64,000 nt of DNA from Apricaphanius iberus (taxonomy: Eukaryota; Chordata; Actinopteri; Cyprinodontiformes; Aphaniidae), in assembly GCA_028564705.1 (NCBI GenBank), contig JAPXFQ010002666.1, positions 124,001 to 188,000 of the forward strand. The letters are read 5' to 3'. The notes under the pieces were generated by a model, which saw nothing but the letters and a program-made list of their open reading frames with translations, was not told the DNA's origin and ran no database searches. This document shows positions 1 through 10,385 of the stretch, piece by piece. The stretch's first letter is position 1, and each line of letters starts with the position of its first letter. Position numbers and translations under genes: made by a program.

Positions 1-870
1 ACAACCAGGAATAAGGGGTAGTGTTAGACCTTGGTTTGTTGGTGTGATTCTCATATAAAGTTTTACTAGGTCCAAAACTCAGACCATGGTTATTTTACAT
101 GTTTATAAGTGAAAGCAAACCAAAATTGTAAATCTGGGTGCACTGCAATGCCAGAAAAAAGGCAATACTGAGGTCCACTACAGTGAAAAACTTCCTAGTG
201 GGACTTAACAGAGTGTGTGGGTCAGGCACATTCTGCGCTCTGGTCTGGACAACTGAATTCACCATTCTCTTGAACCATACGCCAGCTCTTCCCATCAGCC
301 TTTTTAACTGGCCAAATAGGTGTGTTACATGGTGAATCAGGAATTTTTTTTATGACATCTGCTGTTAGTAATTCCTCAATTACTGGTTGAATTCCTAACT
401 CTACTTCTGCAGAGAGTGGATATTGTCTTACTCTGGGTCTAAAATGTGATTTAGAAGTTATTTGAACGGGAGCAATGGATGAGAGTAGGCCTATTACAGT
501 CAGGCTTTTAGACCATAATGTGTCAGGGACTTCTTTGAGTTGATTTTCTTCCTCTTCAGTCAATAAGATGATTTCTGTTTCTGGTCATTCTAGTGGTGCT
601 TCTTGACTGGTGCAGTGGAGTGGCATGATAAGGGGCAGCCTATATAAACCGGTGGATTCACTGTATTGCCAACAATCGTCTTTATTTTCTTGCAAAGCTT
701 TAAGATCTGTGGCGTTATTTGCTTTTCGCACCATATATCCCAAATCTGTTTTGTTTGTTTTTTTAACGTGTCCTGTCTAGCAGTTTGCTACTCAGAATTG
801 GAGTACCAAGTACAAGCCCAACAGATTTACTTTCCCAAGCAGAGTATTACAGCTTCGCTTTAATACTCCA
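1..870 (-). pseudogene. ERV pol, reverse-transcriptase N-terminal part, decayed
   Basis: The clearest frame, 563-222, holds the retroviral RT entry motifs QYPLS, SPCNTPIWPVKK and WRMVQ. After a frameshift another frame (about 255-150) continues with PDPHTLLS and FTVVDLSIAFF, whose aspartate corresponds to the first catalytic Asp of RT. Toward base 1 the finger/palm region decays with several stops. A stop at 587-585 separates the RT entry from an upstream in-frame stretch (about 640-590, PLIMPLHC) that belongs to the protease-RT linker. Further right, around 870-770, weak coding similarity fades. The YXDD box would lie left of the window. The gene is broken by frameshifts and stops and cannot make enzyme. 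Confidence 0.75.
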
Positions 871-2985
871 CTTGATGTATATGTATGAAAAATCTTTATT
901 AGTGATTACTGTGGGTTCAATTTCCTGAAGTCATGGACACAAAACCGAGACAAGAAGGAAGAAAGGGAGAAGGTGAAGAAAAGAAACAGGACCAGCAGAG
1001 GCGCGAACCGACAACACAAGACAGGGAGGCAAACAAAGAACACAAGAAAACATCCCAGTCCTCCACCTCTGCCGGACGGCAGAGAAGCGGTAAAACAAAA
1101 CAAACAAAAGCAACAAACTGAACAAAATCACACCAACAGTTCAGATCCAGTAATATAAACTAAGAATTGCACATTCACTAAACACAAGCATGGATTAATG
1201 AACACAATACTAATGTTTTTGGCAAGCTCCTGGTAACAACTAACTATTGACGATAACCTCAGCTCAAGATATGTCCGTCCACACCAATGTGTATGTGCGA
1301 GCATGCAGGTCTGAATAAGGTTTCCCCCTGCAGGTGATTAATAGCTGGTGTAAGGAACCGTCAATCCGTCCTACAGGAATCGAAACAGACATGGAGGCAG
1401 GAGACGTATGCGTCCAGGGTCCCACAGAGCGCAGGAGCAACAGGCGGACCAGCGCAGGGCCGATCACCTACAAAGAGAGGAACAGATGGAAGCCCCAGGG
1501 GAACAGCCACCAGCCGCAACAGATATGGAGCCCGAGAGATCGCAGGGATGAGACCACGGGCTCCGCCTGAAACCGGCTACGCCAGGGCGGGCCCGGAACA
1601 GGACCCAGAGGCTACAGCGATCAGGGGCACCCCGCCCCCCAGCAGGGCCCCGACCAGGGACCCGCCGAGAGGGGTCCCCCGCAGCCGACCGACGGACAAC
1701 ACACGCCGTCGCCACCCCGGACCAATACCCACCGCCAACAACCCGGCCCCCCCACACACACCCACATGCCAGGGAGCCACAGTAAAAGCCACAGTGGATG
1801 TACCAGCACCACAGAAAGATGTGGTACCTCCAGCCCCTCCAGCGCCGAGGCGCACCCACCGCCAGGTCCCTACATGTGCGTGTGTCATGTAAATGTTGCA
1901 AGTGTAAGTGTCTAAGTTGCTCAATAAAATTGGGACCCAGGCCGCCACCGGGGAGCAAAGACGGAAACTCCATCCCGCACCCCAGTGACGTGCCCACGTC
2001 CCAAGGCCTTGTGAATGGTAGAATGAAGGAGCAGGTGGACAGAGGCAATTGGGGATGGGGAGGAAATAACTGGGGTGACACGATGCCATCCCCAGGGAGC
2101 CAGCTCCCCTGCTGACCCCAATAGGCACCCCCATTCAGCCCAATCCACCAGGGGTGGGAGGCTCCAGCACGTCAAGTTGGGGCCCTCGGCAGCGGCACCT
2201 CCGAGCCCCATGGGGGCCCAGGCAATCCGCCCGCCCCCATACCAGGGGCAGACCTAAATCCATCCCAACATTCAGACTACTAACAAAACACAGGACACGA
2301 GACACCCAGGCTTAGTTTAGCCCACCCTCTCCCCGTACACCCTCCCCCCCGTCCCAAGCGCACCCCGATAGGGAGAGCGCCTGTGCTAGATGGTAAAAGC
2401 CTCCCCGTCAACAAGAGAGGCCCCAAGCACCGCCAGCGCCCCGAGGGCCCCCGCACTGAAGTCGGAACCCGGCGCACCCAGGAGCCATGTCGAGTGCCAA
2501 TATGACCGATCGGGCCCAGAGATGCCGGCCACCCGCCGCGGCCACCCGCTGACACCCCGACGCGGCTAGGGGCCATCGGGGAGCCAGCGACAAGATCCAG
2601 CGCCGGGGAGGTGGAAAAGGCAGCAGCGCCTGCCGAAAACCGGCCGACCACAGCCCCCCCCACTGGCCAAGCGTGGGCAGGACCACAGGCCGGGGGGCAC
2701 GGCGCCCCAGAGCAGCACAGCACCAGGCCAGTAACCAGTGTCCGCCAGCACGACCCCCCTAAGGCGCCGCATGCAGCCACTAGGAGTCACCACACAAAGC
2801 ACCCAAAGTCCCACCCCAGGCGAGAGCCACGGCACCTACCGCCCCAACCGCAAGCGGACCCAACCCCGGGGACCCCTTGCAGTCACCACCAATACTTAAG
2901 CTCCACATCGGCAACCGTGTCCCACAGAACAAAATCAAGGGCCCCGCCCCACTAGGTGATGGAGCTGATCAAGGGAGACGAGAAA
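871..2985. other. Foreign block inside ERV pol, GC-rich and T-poor, unidentified
   Basis: The ERV pol reading is lost between about 870 and 2990 and resumes on both sides, so this stretch is an insertion. Its first part (871-1330) is A/G-rich. From about 1370 to 2955 the sequence becomes strongly GC-rich, with the plus strand rich in C and A and very poor in T (for example 1621-1680 has only four T). The long open frames here on both strands are proline/arginine or glycine/serine rich and look like composition artefacts. I found no terminal repeats or target-site duplication. It may be an untranslated part of a fish retroelement; I do not recognise it. Confidence 0.5.
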
Positions 2986-2989
2986 GATT

Positions 2990-3678
2990 GTTCAGCTGTC
3001 GAGGCAGAAGCCGTTTCTAGACCAATATATTCCAGAAGGAGATCAAATCTTCCCAACGTGATTTACTGCTTTTTGTCAGAGATATATGTGGATCTGCAGG
3101 CAAATCAAAGAATGGTTTAAGGCTGGTAGTCAGTATTTTCTGAATCAGATTTTCCATCAGTAATGATGTGTGAGGTGAACACTACAGCAGGTGAGAGTTG
3201 CATAAAATAGTCTTGGAACTTGGGATCAGGTTCAGGCCTCAGAGCCATAGTAACATATAACTGTAATGTAGGCATGATTTGTTTGTCAGGGTCAGGAAGT
3301 ACCTTCAAAGCTGTGTCCATCATTGTTGTTGTGTCGTTAAGGTTTTCTTTAGGTTCAACTCGTAAAGAGTAGTACAGACCGAGTCCCTGTGGTCTATGAG
3401 TTGTATTTAGGTAAATGTCATCATTTACATTTCCTGTTTTCACAGCTCTCATGCCGTCTCCGACTGGGATAATGGAGATTTTTGGGCATTAAGTCTCTTC
3501 CCAATAAATTGAGTGGACATTCTGGTGAAATGATTATTGGGTTTTTAGAACTGTACCCAGTTTTTGGATCTGTTATTAACACTGGGTTAGATAAAGATGA
3601 GCGTGTAGTAGCACCATCTGCTGATTTTACTAAAATGCTTTTTTTAGATTCTGGCAGATTAACGCCAGAGGAGATCAC
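2990..3678 (-). pseudogene. ERV protease and protease-RT linker, decayed
   Basis: The frame from 3678 downward contains the retroviral aspartic-protease C-terminal signature (IISPECPLNLLGRDLM, encoded around 3535-3485), where the NLLGRD helix follows the flap. After an overlap and frameshift, the frame 3452-3117 carries a linker typical of this virus group (a GLGLYYSL motif), and a third frame (about 3110-3010) keeps a PHISL motif before the foreign block. The catalytic Asp of the protease would lie upstream of 3678 and is not seen in an open frame. At least two frame changes are present, so the product is not made. Confidence 0.7.
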
Positions 3679-3825
3679 TGTTCTTCAAGCTCCGGTGTCA
3701 CAAAGGAGCTCTACCATTTGTTCATTAATTTTAAGTCTTATGTAAGGCTTCTCTTTTAGAACATGAAGCAATTCCCAGGCGCCACAGCAATCCACCACCT
3801 CATTAGAGGTGGCAAAAGTATCTAG

Positions 3826-5390
3826 TCATTGCTGTGTGTCTGGGGCAGTTGGACCCTGTGTATGGATCTGACCTCCCCCTCTGGCCTTTCCTCGGCCTCT
3901 GCCTCTGCTACATTCATGTGAAATGTGGCCTACTTGCTCGCAGCTCCAACACGTGGGGGCAGGGTGACCACCTTGATGTCTCCTTGAAACCCTGGGGTGT
4001 GTGATTATGTGTATTCCTTCGTGGTCTAAACCCCCTCCCTCTGTTGTAGTTGTCACTTTGATAAACTTCCCCCTCATGGTCTTCTACCTGGGTGTGAAAT
4101 ACCTGTGTGTCTGAGTCTGGGGGTTTTGGCTTCCTCCCCTTATTTTCCATGACACCTTCTGCATAACGTGCATTGGCCATAAGGGTGGTAAGGTTGCATG
4201 TTTCCCAGGTCAGGAGGTGATTTTTGATCCAATTAGTGATAGAAGAGTGGAAACTATGTAGCAAGCCATTACGTAAATGTCGCATATATAGGCTATCATC
4301 AGCAGTCTCTTTAGTAAGGCCACTATTGATATCGTGCTCCTTTTGGTATCTGAATTTAAAATCATCTACAGTTTCCCCAGGCTTCTGTTTTATGCAGGCC
4401 ATATGCCCATAATCTGGTTTCTTTTTAAGAACTGGAAATTGGCTCCTTGTCTCTGCTTGAACATGCACTGAATTTTTTTTTTTACAAAAATTTAATTCTA
4501 CACTGTGCACGAACTTAATTTTCTACTGCATCGAATTGTTCCTTTACTGTTCACTGGAAATCATTCTGAAATTGCAACACAACTCTGGCCTCATCTCTTC
4601 CTGTGTAATTTCCTGCTACACGGTGCCAGTCTTTTCCCAACAACGCAGCCATTGCTTGTCCTAATTTATGACCGCTTAACCGGTAGGATTTGACCACATC
4701 AACCATATTGTCTGTCCGTTTTTCTGGATCCTCCTTATGGCTAGTGATATGTTCCACAACCTCTTTAACATCTTTAAGTGACCATGGTCTAAAAACATAT
4801 CTCGGAGTGCCATCGGCAGATGGTATTTCGACCATAGGATTAACGTCTATTGAGTTCTCTGGTTCACTCTCACCAGACTTATCCTTCTTTGTAATTTTAA
4901 GTCTTTGTTTTATTGAGTTACCATGTGCTTTTTCTTCAATTGCAAAGTGGTCTCTTGGGACAGGAGGATGTAGGTGTCCTGGGGGTGCTGTTGAGGCCGC
5001 ATAAGAATCTCCAACAACCGCAGGGGGTTCTGTCTGGGTTGCATAAGGAGGAGGACACAGTATGATTTCGTCACCAAGATTTTTCATAACAAACCCCATC
5101 GTCAGAGTCTCTGTGCTCTTTTCTCTTCTTTAAATTCTGCTTCCTCTGCTCTGTTTCATGAGCCCACAGACGGGCAATTCTCAACTCTCTCTGTTTTCGT
5201 TCTTTTTCCCCCTAGCGAGAACTGCTTTTGCCACGAGAATACATAAGTCCTTCCACTGATTCCCTTTTAACTTCCCATCTACGTTATATTTTTTGCGCCA
5301 TTTTGTCAGAAACTGAAGATTTTCGGGGTCCTTTTTATGCATATACTTTGAATCTCCTTCTAATTTGTTGATAAAAACATGGTTTCCCAT
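3826..5390 (-). pseudogene. ERV gag (matrix, capsid, nucleocapsid), frameshifted
   Basis: Gag is recognisable in four pieces. At 5390 the reading opens with MGN, a classic N-myristoylation start for matrix. The piece 5099-4551 has a PPPY late-domain motif near its start and a capsid-like region. The piece 4510-3914 carries the major-homology-like stretch around KPGETVDDF and then an Arg/Gly-rich tail. The piece 4077-3826 overlaps it in another frame and holds one CCHC zinc knuckle (C-x2-C-x4-H-x4-C, around 3955-3910), followed by an RGRGRGKARGG basic stretch. The frame changes between pieces show it is a pseudogene. The order and orientation agree with the LTR on the right and pol on the left. 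Confidence 0.8.
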
Positions 5391-5897
5391 CTTTGCGTTG
5401 TGTTTATATAACTTTTAATGGATTCTATTAATTATTCTGGTAAAGTCTGATGTTAGAATACCAAAATAGTTCTAGAAGGAATGAAAAAGCAAGAACTACT
5501 AAATTAGTCTGTCGATGAGTTAAAGTTTGTGATTGATTCTTTAATTAAATACATTTTTTAGTCATTTATTTCAGATTTTAAATTGTAATCAATTTCTTCT
5601 AAAACTGGTATAGGTTTTACTCTGAGTGTCTCATTTGTGCAACTGGATTGAGCCGTTTTATGGCTTTCCTAATCTAAGGATGTGTTTTGTGACCTATAAA
5701 TCCGCACAGAACGTCTCTTGTAGTGCCCGTCAAATCGTATGTTAACACCGTTATGTTTCAGGTTAGACTGGCATACATAAAGATTATGTGTTGTGCCTAA
5801 CTTCATTTACCCACCTGGGGTGCGGTATATCTTTTTGATTCTGCTGTTTTGTGTTTTTACTCGCATGCACTGGTGGAGGTGGATTGATTCCCAAATC
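5391..5897 (-). other. ERV leader, left part
   Basis: AT-rich non-coding DNA between the gag start and the 50-base repeats. By position it is the untranslated leader of the provirus. No conserved motif was recognised. Confidence 0.4.
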
Positions 5898-6742
5898 TAA
5901 TCCGTTACAACCTTTTCCAGAGAGTTGGATATATGCTCGCAAACATAATCCGTTTGAAAAGAGCTTGACAGAGTTTGGACCCAAAACAAGACCACAATTC
6001 AGAAAGATAAGGGGTTTTATTTACAAAGTTTAGAGAATGTGCACTCTGGAGGCGGGTAGCTTCAGGATGGGCACGGCCAGGTCATGTACTGCAAGGGAGA
6101 CAGACTGGTGAATAAAAGCAAGTAGAACCAGGCAGGAATTAACCAATAGAAACTAGAACGTACCCCAAAAGGCAGCTGCTCAGGAGTCTTCAGCTGGGTA
6201 AAGTATTGGGAGCAGGGGTGTTCAAGATGTCCAGGAAAGATCAAAAGCAGAGTTGAAAAAAAAATCACTTAACAGGGCAGGAGTTCAAAAGGTCCATGAT
6301 CCAAAATTCAGTAGTCCAATTCAGTCCAGGTCAATTCTCCAGAGAGGCAGTGAAAATCCAAGGTCCAGAAGGCTGAAATCAGAGTCCAGAAAAAGGCAGG
6401 GTTCGATGCACAATAGTATGTCCGTTTTACCATGGATTGGGCAGAGGTCAGATAACAGGGGGTCAGGTACACAATGAGGCAGTCGGCCATGACCGCTTGA
6501 TAGCTGTGACAGGTAGTGGCAACAGACAATCTCGCACTGAGTGGCTGCAGGGCAGGAGCTTAAATAGGGAGCTGCCCAGGTGGGACCAATCAGCCAATTA
6601 GCAGGCTGGTGAACAGGAGAAAACACGACACAGTGCAGAGCATGACACCGTTACAACCTTTTCCAGCAAGGTGGATATATGCTAGCAAACATAATCCGTT
6701 AAAACCTTTTATTTTCGAGGTGGAACAGGCTCACAAACCTGG
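5898..6742. repeat. Imperfect 50-base tandem repeat in the ERV leader, split by a solo LTR
   Basis: Three related copies begin with TCCGTTACAACC or close variants and contain GGATATATGCT and CAAACAT: 5898-5947, 6646-6692 and 6693-6742. The first and second are separated by the solo LTR at 5955-6647. The third is more diverged but keeps the spacing and ends next to another CCGTTACACC. Confidence 0.75.
5955..6647 (-). mobile_element. Solo LTR, minus orientation, with perfect 5-base target-site duplication
   Basis: The block starts TGAAAAGAGC and ends GAGCATGACA on the plus strand, so it has TG...CA ends, and it is flanked by CCGTT at 5950-5954 and 6648-6652. Read on the minus strand it has a TATTTAAG box at 6566-6559, just after a segment with CCAAT-like motifs, and an AATAAA signal at 6021-6016 near its end. 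That is an LTR promoter/polyadenylation layout. There is no internal coding region, so it is a solo LTR left by recombination. Short open frames inside it are not genes. Its family (gypsy-like or other) cannot be fixed by eye. Confidence 0.85.
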
Positions 6743-7053
6743 TCCGTTACACCCTCGCCGTAGTAATTAACGCATTAATCACATAAGGCTCAACACTTGA
6801 TTTTCTATCAGAGAAGCTAAAGCGTCCTTCCTTTAGGCCCAAAACAGCAGAATATACCCTGACTATCTCAGAAATTTTTTTGTTTTAAATGTAAAGGTGC
6901 ACAAAAAGACGTACTAACAATCTCCCCTCTGTACGAGTGATTCATACCGAATCGATCATATGGAAGCACGCGTAGGAGGTCCTCGTGGAAGTTGATGCAG
7001 CTGGCCAGTGAAGCAAGTCCTTCGATGAAAACAACCGGTGGAAGTGCTCCGTA
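6743..7053 (-). other. ERV leader, right part next to the primer-binding site
   Basis: Non-coding DNA between the 50-base repeats and the primer-binding site. No open frame or motif of note. Confidence 0.4.
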
Positions 7054-7071
7054 CATCGGGTCTCGGCACCA
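7054..7071 (-). promoter_or_regulatory. Retroviral primer-binding site candidate
   Basis: On the minus strand this reads TGGTGCCGAGACCCGATG, directly downstream of the candidate 5' LTR. It starts with the invariant TGG that pairs with a tRNA CCA end, and its first eight bases match a tRNA-His type site. The rest departs from it, so the primer tRNA is not assigned. Confidence 0.65.
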
Positions 7072-7073
7072 AA

Positions 7074-7477
7074 GTGTTGGTGTAAAAAATAGTGGTTTAA
7101 CCTAGAAAGAATCACACACAGGGGTCGGAGAGAAATTGAAGTTAAATGAGCTCTGCAGAGGGAGATAGAATAAAGTTTTGCAGCGGGAGACCAGGAAGAT
7201 AGTCTGGTTGACCTTGTTTGTTCTCCTCTCAGCTTCTCAGACAGTCTCACAGCTCTGTCTCCTGATCACACAGCTCTGTCTCCTGGTCTCAAAGGCTCAT
7301 CCCCCTGCAGTCTCCGTTTATTCAGTCAAACTTCATTAGCATCTTTAAAGAACAGGGTGTCATACAAAGGAACATATGTTTGAAACCAAATGACATTTAA
7401 AAAGTACATTTAAACTATGTGATAAAGAAATACACCCTAAGAAAATAATAATACAACATTATTATTTTACCTTAACA
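7074..7477 (-). mobile_element. Candidate 5' LTR of the endogenous retrovirus
   Basis: The boundaries are inferred from TGTT...AACA ends (plus-strand 7074 TGTTGGTG and 7477 CCTTAACA) next to the primer-binding site. On the minus strand there is an AATAAA signal around 7324-7319. A 21-base unit (CACAGCTCTGTCTCCTGATCA and a variant) is tandemly doubled at 7248-7289. The 3' LTR is outside the window, so the ends cannot be confirmed by comparison. Confidence 0.5.
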
Positions 7478-7770
7478 GGTAGAAACTGAAAAAAATAGAT
7501 TAAGAGGGTTGTGAGTTATGATATTTGTTTAACGAATTTACTCTGTCATAAATTTTTTAATTTTAATAGAATTTTTTTGTTGCTTTTGCTGATGCAACTA
7601 TATTGCTTTTTTCATAATTATTGGCTTGAATTCCTCATAGGCAAGTATCCAGCCTCAATCAGGGAGCACCGACAAGTACCGTTCCCTCACCGAGACGTGG
7701 AACGGGCAGAACGCCAAACTCAAATTTCGAGGAGAACTGGCCGCCTCTGAAACGAAACTCTGGAAATACC

Positions 7771-8685
7771 TTGACACCAATCCCCAGGAGACGCAACAGG
7801 CAGAGGAGGAAGCTCCAGGCATCACTCTCTCCCCCTGGAATTCCCTTAAAGAACAGATTTACAGCCTTAGACTGTCTGCAGGACACGAGCCCTCCGACCG
7901 GTCAAGGCCAGCAGGAGAAATTGAGGAACACCGCTATGGATGGAAAAAAGGCAAAAAGAAACAAAGAACAAGAGCGTACACATTTTAAAGTAACCCCCCG
8001 TGAGGTTCTGATTATTCATGACGGCTCCATAAGTTGGATTCATCACTTCCTTAGTAAACACATCAGCATTCACTGCTTTCCAAAGAACACTATAAAACAG
8101 ATTATGGAAAATATACCCTCAATTCTTGCAATTCACTCACTGATCATGCATGCTGGATCTTATGACATCACGCTACGTCAGAGTGAATTATTAAGAGCTG
8201 ATGTGTCACAACTGCTGGTAATGTTGAGCCAACTCAATATCTCAAACACCTGGATTTCTGGCCCAGTTCCAAAAGGTAAGGACGAACGTTTCTCTAGAAT
8301 CAGATCTCTTCACAAATGGATGAAAACTAAATCTTTGGAAACTTCTGTCGGATCTGTAAACAACTGGAAGATCTTTAGGTCGGCGAATCACTTATTCAAA
8401 GACAATCAAAGCTATCTCAATAAGGCTGGAATTAAACTGTTGGCTGCTAATATATTTGCATATTTGAACAGCAATGCTCAAAACTCACCCAAGGTCAGCA
8501 CCTCAACTCCAACAGATAAGCTGCCAGACGCCGGCACCTCCAGCTTCACACAGACTCCTACAATCTCTCACAGTTCCCCGAAGGCCAGCGCCTCAGCTCA
8601 GCGTGCTGATAATAATAGACCATTAGACGGGGCATTCAGCCTATCACAGACCTCTGACAACGATAATGATGATCAGCAAAACTAG
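7771..8685 (+). CDS. L2 LINE ORF1 protein with SGNH/GDSL-type esterase domain
   Basis: This 304-aa frame is the first ORF of an L2-type LINE. Residues about 70-230 match the esterase-like (SGNH fold) module found in ORF1 of CR1/L2 elements: an IIHDGS stretch where active copies usually have IIGDSI, an IMHAGSYDI block like the usual HVGSNDI, SGPVP, and LLAANIF near the domain end. The nucleophile region reads HDGS rather than GDS, and HAGSYD replaces HVGSND, so the catalytic residues may be altered. The same frame stays open upstream of the first ATG from about 7645, in a basic, proline-rich stretch, so the true start may lie there. The tail (230-304) is Ser/Thr-rich. It is a transposon protein, not a host lipase. 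Confidence 0.75.
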   Translation: MTPIPRRRNRQRRKLQASLSPPGIPLKNRFTALDCLQDTSPPTGQGQQEKLRNTAMDGKKAKRNKEQERTHFKVTPREVLIIHDGSISWIHHFLSKHISIHCFPKNTIKQIMENIPSILAIHSLIMHAGSYDITLRQSELLRADVSQLLVMLSQLNISNTWISGPVPKGKDERFSRIRSLHKWMKTKSLETSVGSVNNWKIFRSANHLFKDNQSYLNKAGIKLLAANIFAYLNSNAQNSPKVSTSTPTDKLPDAGTSSFTQTPTISHSSPKASASAQRADNNRPLDGAFSLSQTSDNDNDDQQN

Positions 8686-8811
8686 GCTTGCCGATTGAAT
8701 TCTGCAGAAAACTTCAGGATCAGACTATTAAAGGAACACAGCTGACCCCAAGGTTCTCACTCAGATCGACTGGACACGACGATTCTGCCCTCCCACCATT
8801 GCAGATGACTG

Positions 8812-10130
8812 ATGTGGGATGTTTCAGGCTGCCAGACTTTTCTCCAAGAAAACTTGTCAACCAGCACCAGTCTCATAAATATCGCCTGTCAGAATAACTT
8901 AAAAACTACCAATGAATCTCTTAAATTGGCATTACTCAATGTCAGTTCCCTATCAAATCAATCTTTTTTAATTAATGACCTTATTACCAATCACAATGTA
9001 AAGGCTATGTTTTTGTCTGAAACTTGGTTGGATGCAAATAATGAAAGAACCTTAATACTAGAAGCCACACCACCTAACTACAGCTTTCTAAATGAAAACA
9101 GGCAACAAAGAAGGGGGGCGGTCTGGGAACTATTTTTAAAAATACACTGAACTTTAAAAAGATACTTCTGGGTACATTTCACTCCTTCGAATTCCTTGCT
9201 ACAGAGATAAAAGAACCTCACAAGGTCTTAGTCTTAAAAATGTACAAACCACCCAAAGCAAGCTCAAACTTTCTTAACGATCTCAATGACCTTCTTTCTT
9301 TAATATGTATTGAATATGACAAACTAATTATTTTGGGGGATCTGAACATTCATACTGACAACCCCCAGGATAGACAGACTAAAATACTAAGTGATACTCT
9401 CCAAAGCTTTGGTCTAACCCAGCATGTCAAACAGCCAACACACAAATAAGGTCACACCTTAGAATGAATCATTAGCAAAGGACTAAAAATCTCTAACATC
9501 TCCGTATTGGATGTTGCATTATCTGACTACTTCTGCATCTTCTTTGAAAGCATGATCCCGGCTAAACTATCTAATCAAAATGACACCATAGTAAGAAAAC
9601 AACCTCTTGTTGACAGCTCTGCTGAAATCTTTAAACAAATTTACTGCTCTACCTCACCCCCCCAAGACCCACCACCCCCACTACCCAACACACACTCTGT
9701 TAACAACCTGGTAGATAACTTTTTCTCTAAAGTCTCAGACATCATTAATGCCATTGCTCCAATTAAAGTAAAAGTAGTGTCAGGTAGAAACAAGTCTCCA
9801 TGGACAAGCAATCCTCTAGTACGCAGCGGAAAAAGGGAGTGCCGTCAGGCCAAAAGAAAATGGAGGAAAACTCAACATCAGGTTCACTATGAGATCTAAA
9901 AAAACAGGTTGAACAAATATAACTTAACCTTCAAAACTGCAAGGGAATCATTCTTCTCTGAAATCATTAACAAAAACATTAATAACGCTCGTACCTTATT
10001 CGCAACAGTTGAAAGACTAAACAATTCTCCAGGGACAGCAGCTCCTGAGCTACACTCCACTAGGGCCTGTACTGAATTTGCCAACTTCTTCACTGAAAAG
10101 ATTCTAGAAATTAGAAGATCAATCTGTAAA
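8812..10130 (+). pseudogene. L2 LINE ORF2: AP-endonuclease and linker, broken
   Basis: Endonuclease motifs appear in order: LLNVSSL (usually NVRSL), SETWLD with the catalytic Glu, GDLNIH, and ALSDYFCIFF at about 9519-9548. The last normally reads SDH, so the catalytic His is Tyr here. A frame change at the G-run near 9115-9120 and stops near 9447 and 9462 break the reading. The later frames 9507-9899 and 9909-10130 continue the linker ahead of RT (WTSNPLVR, ARTLFATVERL). The RT catalytic core is absent. The element can make neither ORF2 activity. Confidence 0.8.
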
Positions 10131-10378
10131 GCATTTACCTTTCCACCTTTCCTTTTTCTCTTTACCCAGGGTTCTCATCATCTGCAACACTGCACGATTA
10201 ATACGCTCAGCTGGGTTACCCTGCTGGTGATAAGGGGTTATGTGCAAGTGTCCAACTCCAGTCAACTGTTGTAGAGGCCACAAGAGCTCATTTTCAAATT
10301 CCCATTGATGATCGTGGTGTAACCTCAGGGGGTATCCAAACCCAAAAAGTGCCTAGCAACAAATCTTGTGACTTTGCT
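10131..10378 (-). pseudogene. Ty3/gypsy integrase fragment
   Basis: On the minus strand the translation shows the C-terminal half of a gypsy integrase core: GYPLRLHHD, FENELLWPLQ, a TGVGHLHITPYHQQGNPAER block carrying the catalytic Glu of the DDE triad, and MMRTLGKEKKERW. The catalytic Asp in HHD is also visible. Only about 80 codons remain; upstream, the frame is disturbed before 10378. It is wedged between the truncated L2 and a hAT remnant, with no LTR visible. Confidence 0.8.
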
Positions 10379-10385
10379 GACCACC

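Larger units (their letters stand above)
1..7477 (-). mobile_element. Endogenous retrovirus, minus strand, 5' LTR to RT, runs off left edge
   Basis: Reading right to left there are a candidate 5' LTR (7477-7074), a primer-binding-site-like stretch (7071-7054), a leader, gag, protease/pol and the beginning of reverse transcriptase, which continues past base 1. This is the order expected of a provirus. Every coding part has frameshifts or stops, and two foreign blocks interrupt it (about 871-2985 in pol, 5955-6647 in the leader). The RT start resembles gamma/epsilon-type retroviruses (QYPLS and SPCNTPI motifs). The 3' half and 3' LTR are outside the window. It is a dead fossil copy. Confidence 0.75.
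7640..10130 (+). mobile_element. L2/Maui-type LINE, 5' half, cut short at about 10130
   Basis: An ORF1 with an esterase domain is followed by an ORF2 endonuclease and the linker toward reverse transcriptase, in the order of a fish L2 (CR1-group) LINE. The RT palm and the 3' tail are missing: the sequence changes at about 10130 to an antisense gypsy integrase scrap. Confidence 0.8.

Noticed and set aside
1464..2780. Several long overlapping open frames on both strands (for example 2081-1464, 2134-1577, 2780-2280)
   Set aside because: They overlap each other on both strands in a GC-rich, T-poor block, consist of Pro/Arg or Gly/Ser/Trp-rich sequence and show no domain, so they are composition artefacts.
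7771..8685. Reading the esterase-like ORF as a host GDSL lipase gene
   Set aside because: The order with the following AP-endonuclease ORF is that of an L2 LINE, and the motif variants are those of LINE ORF1.
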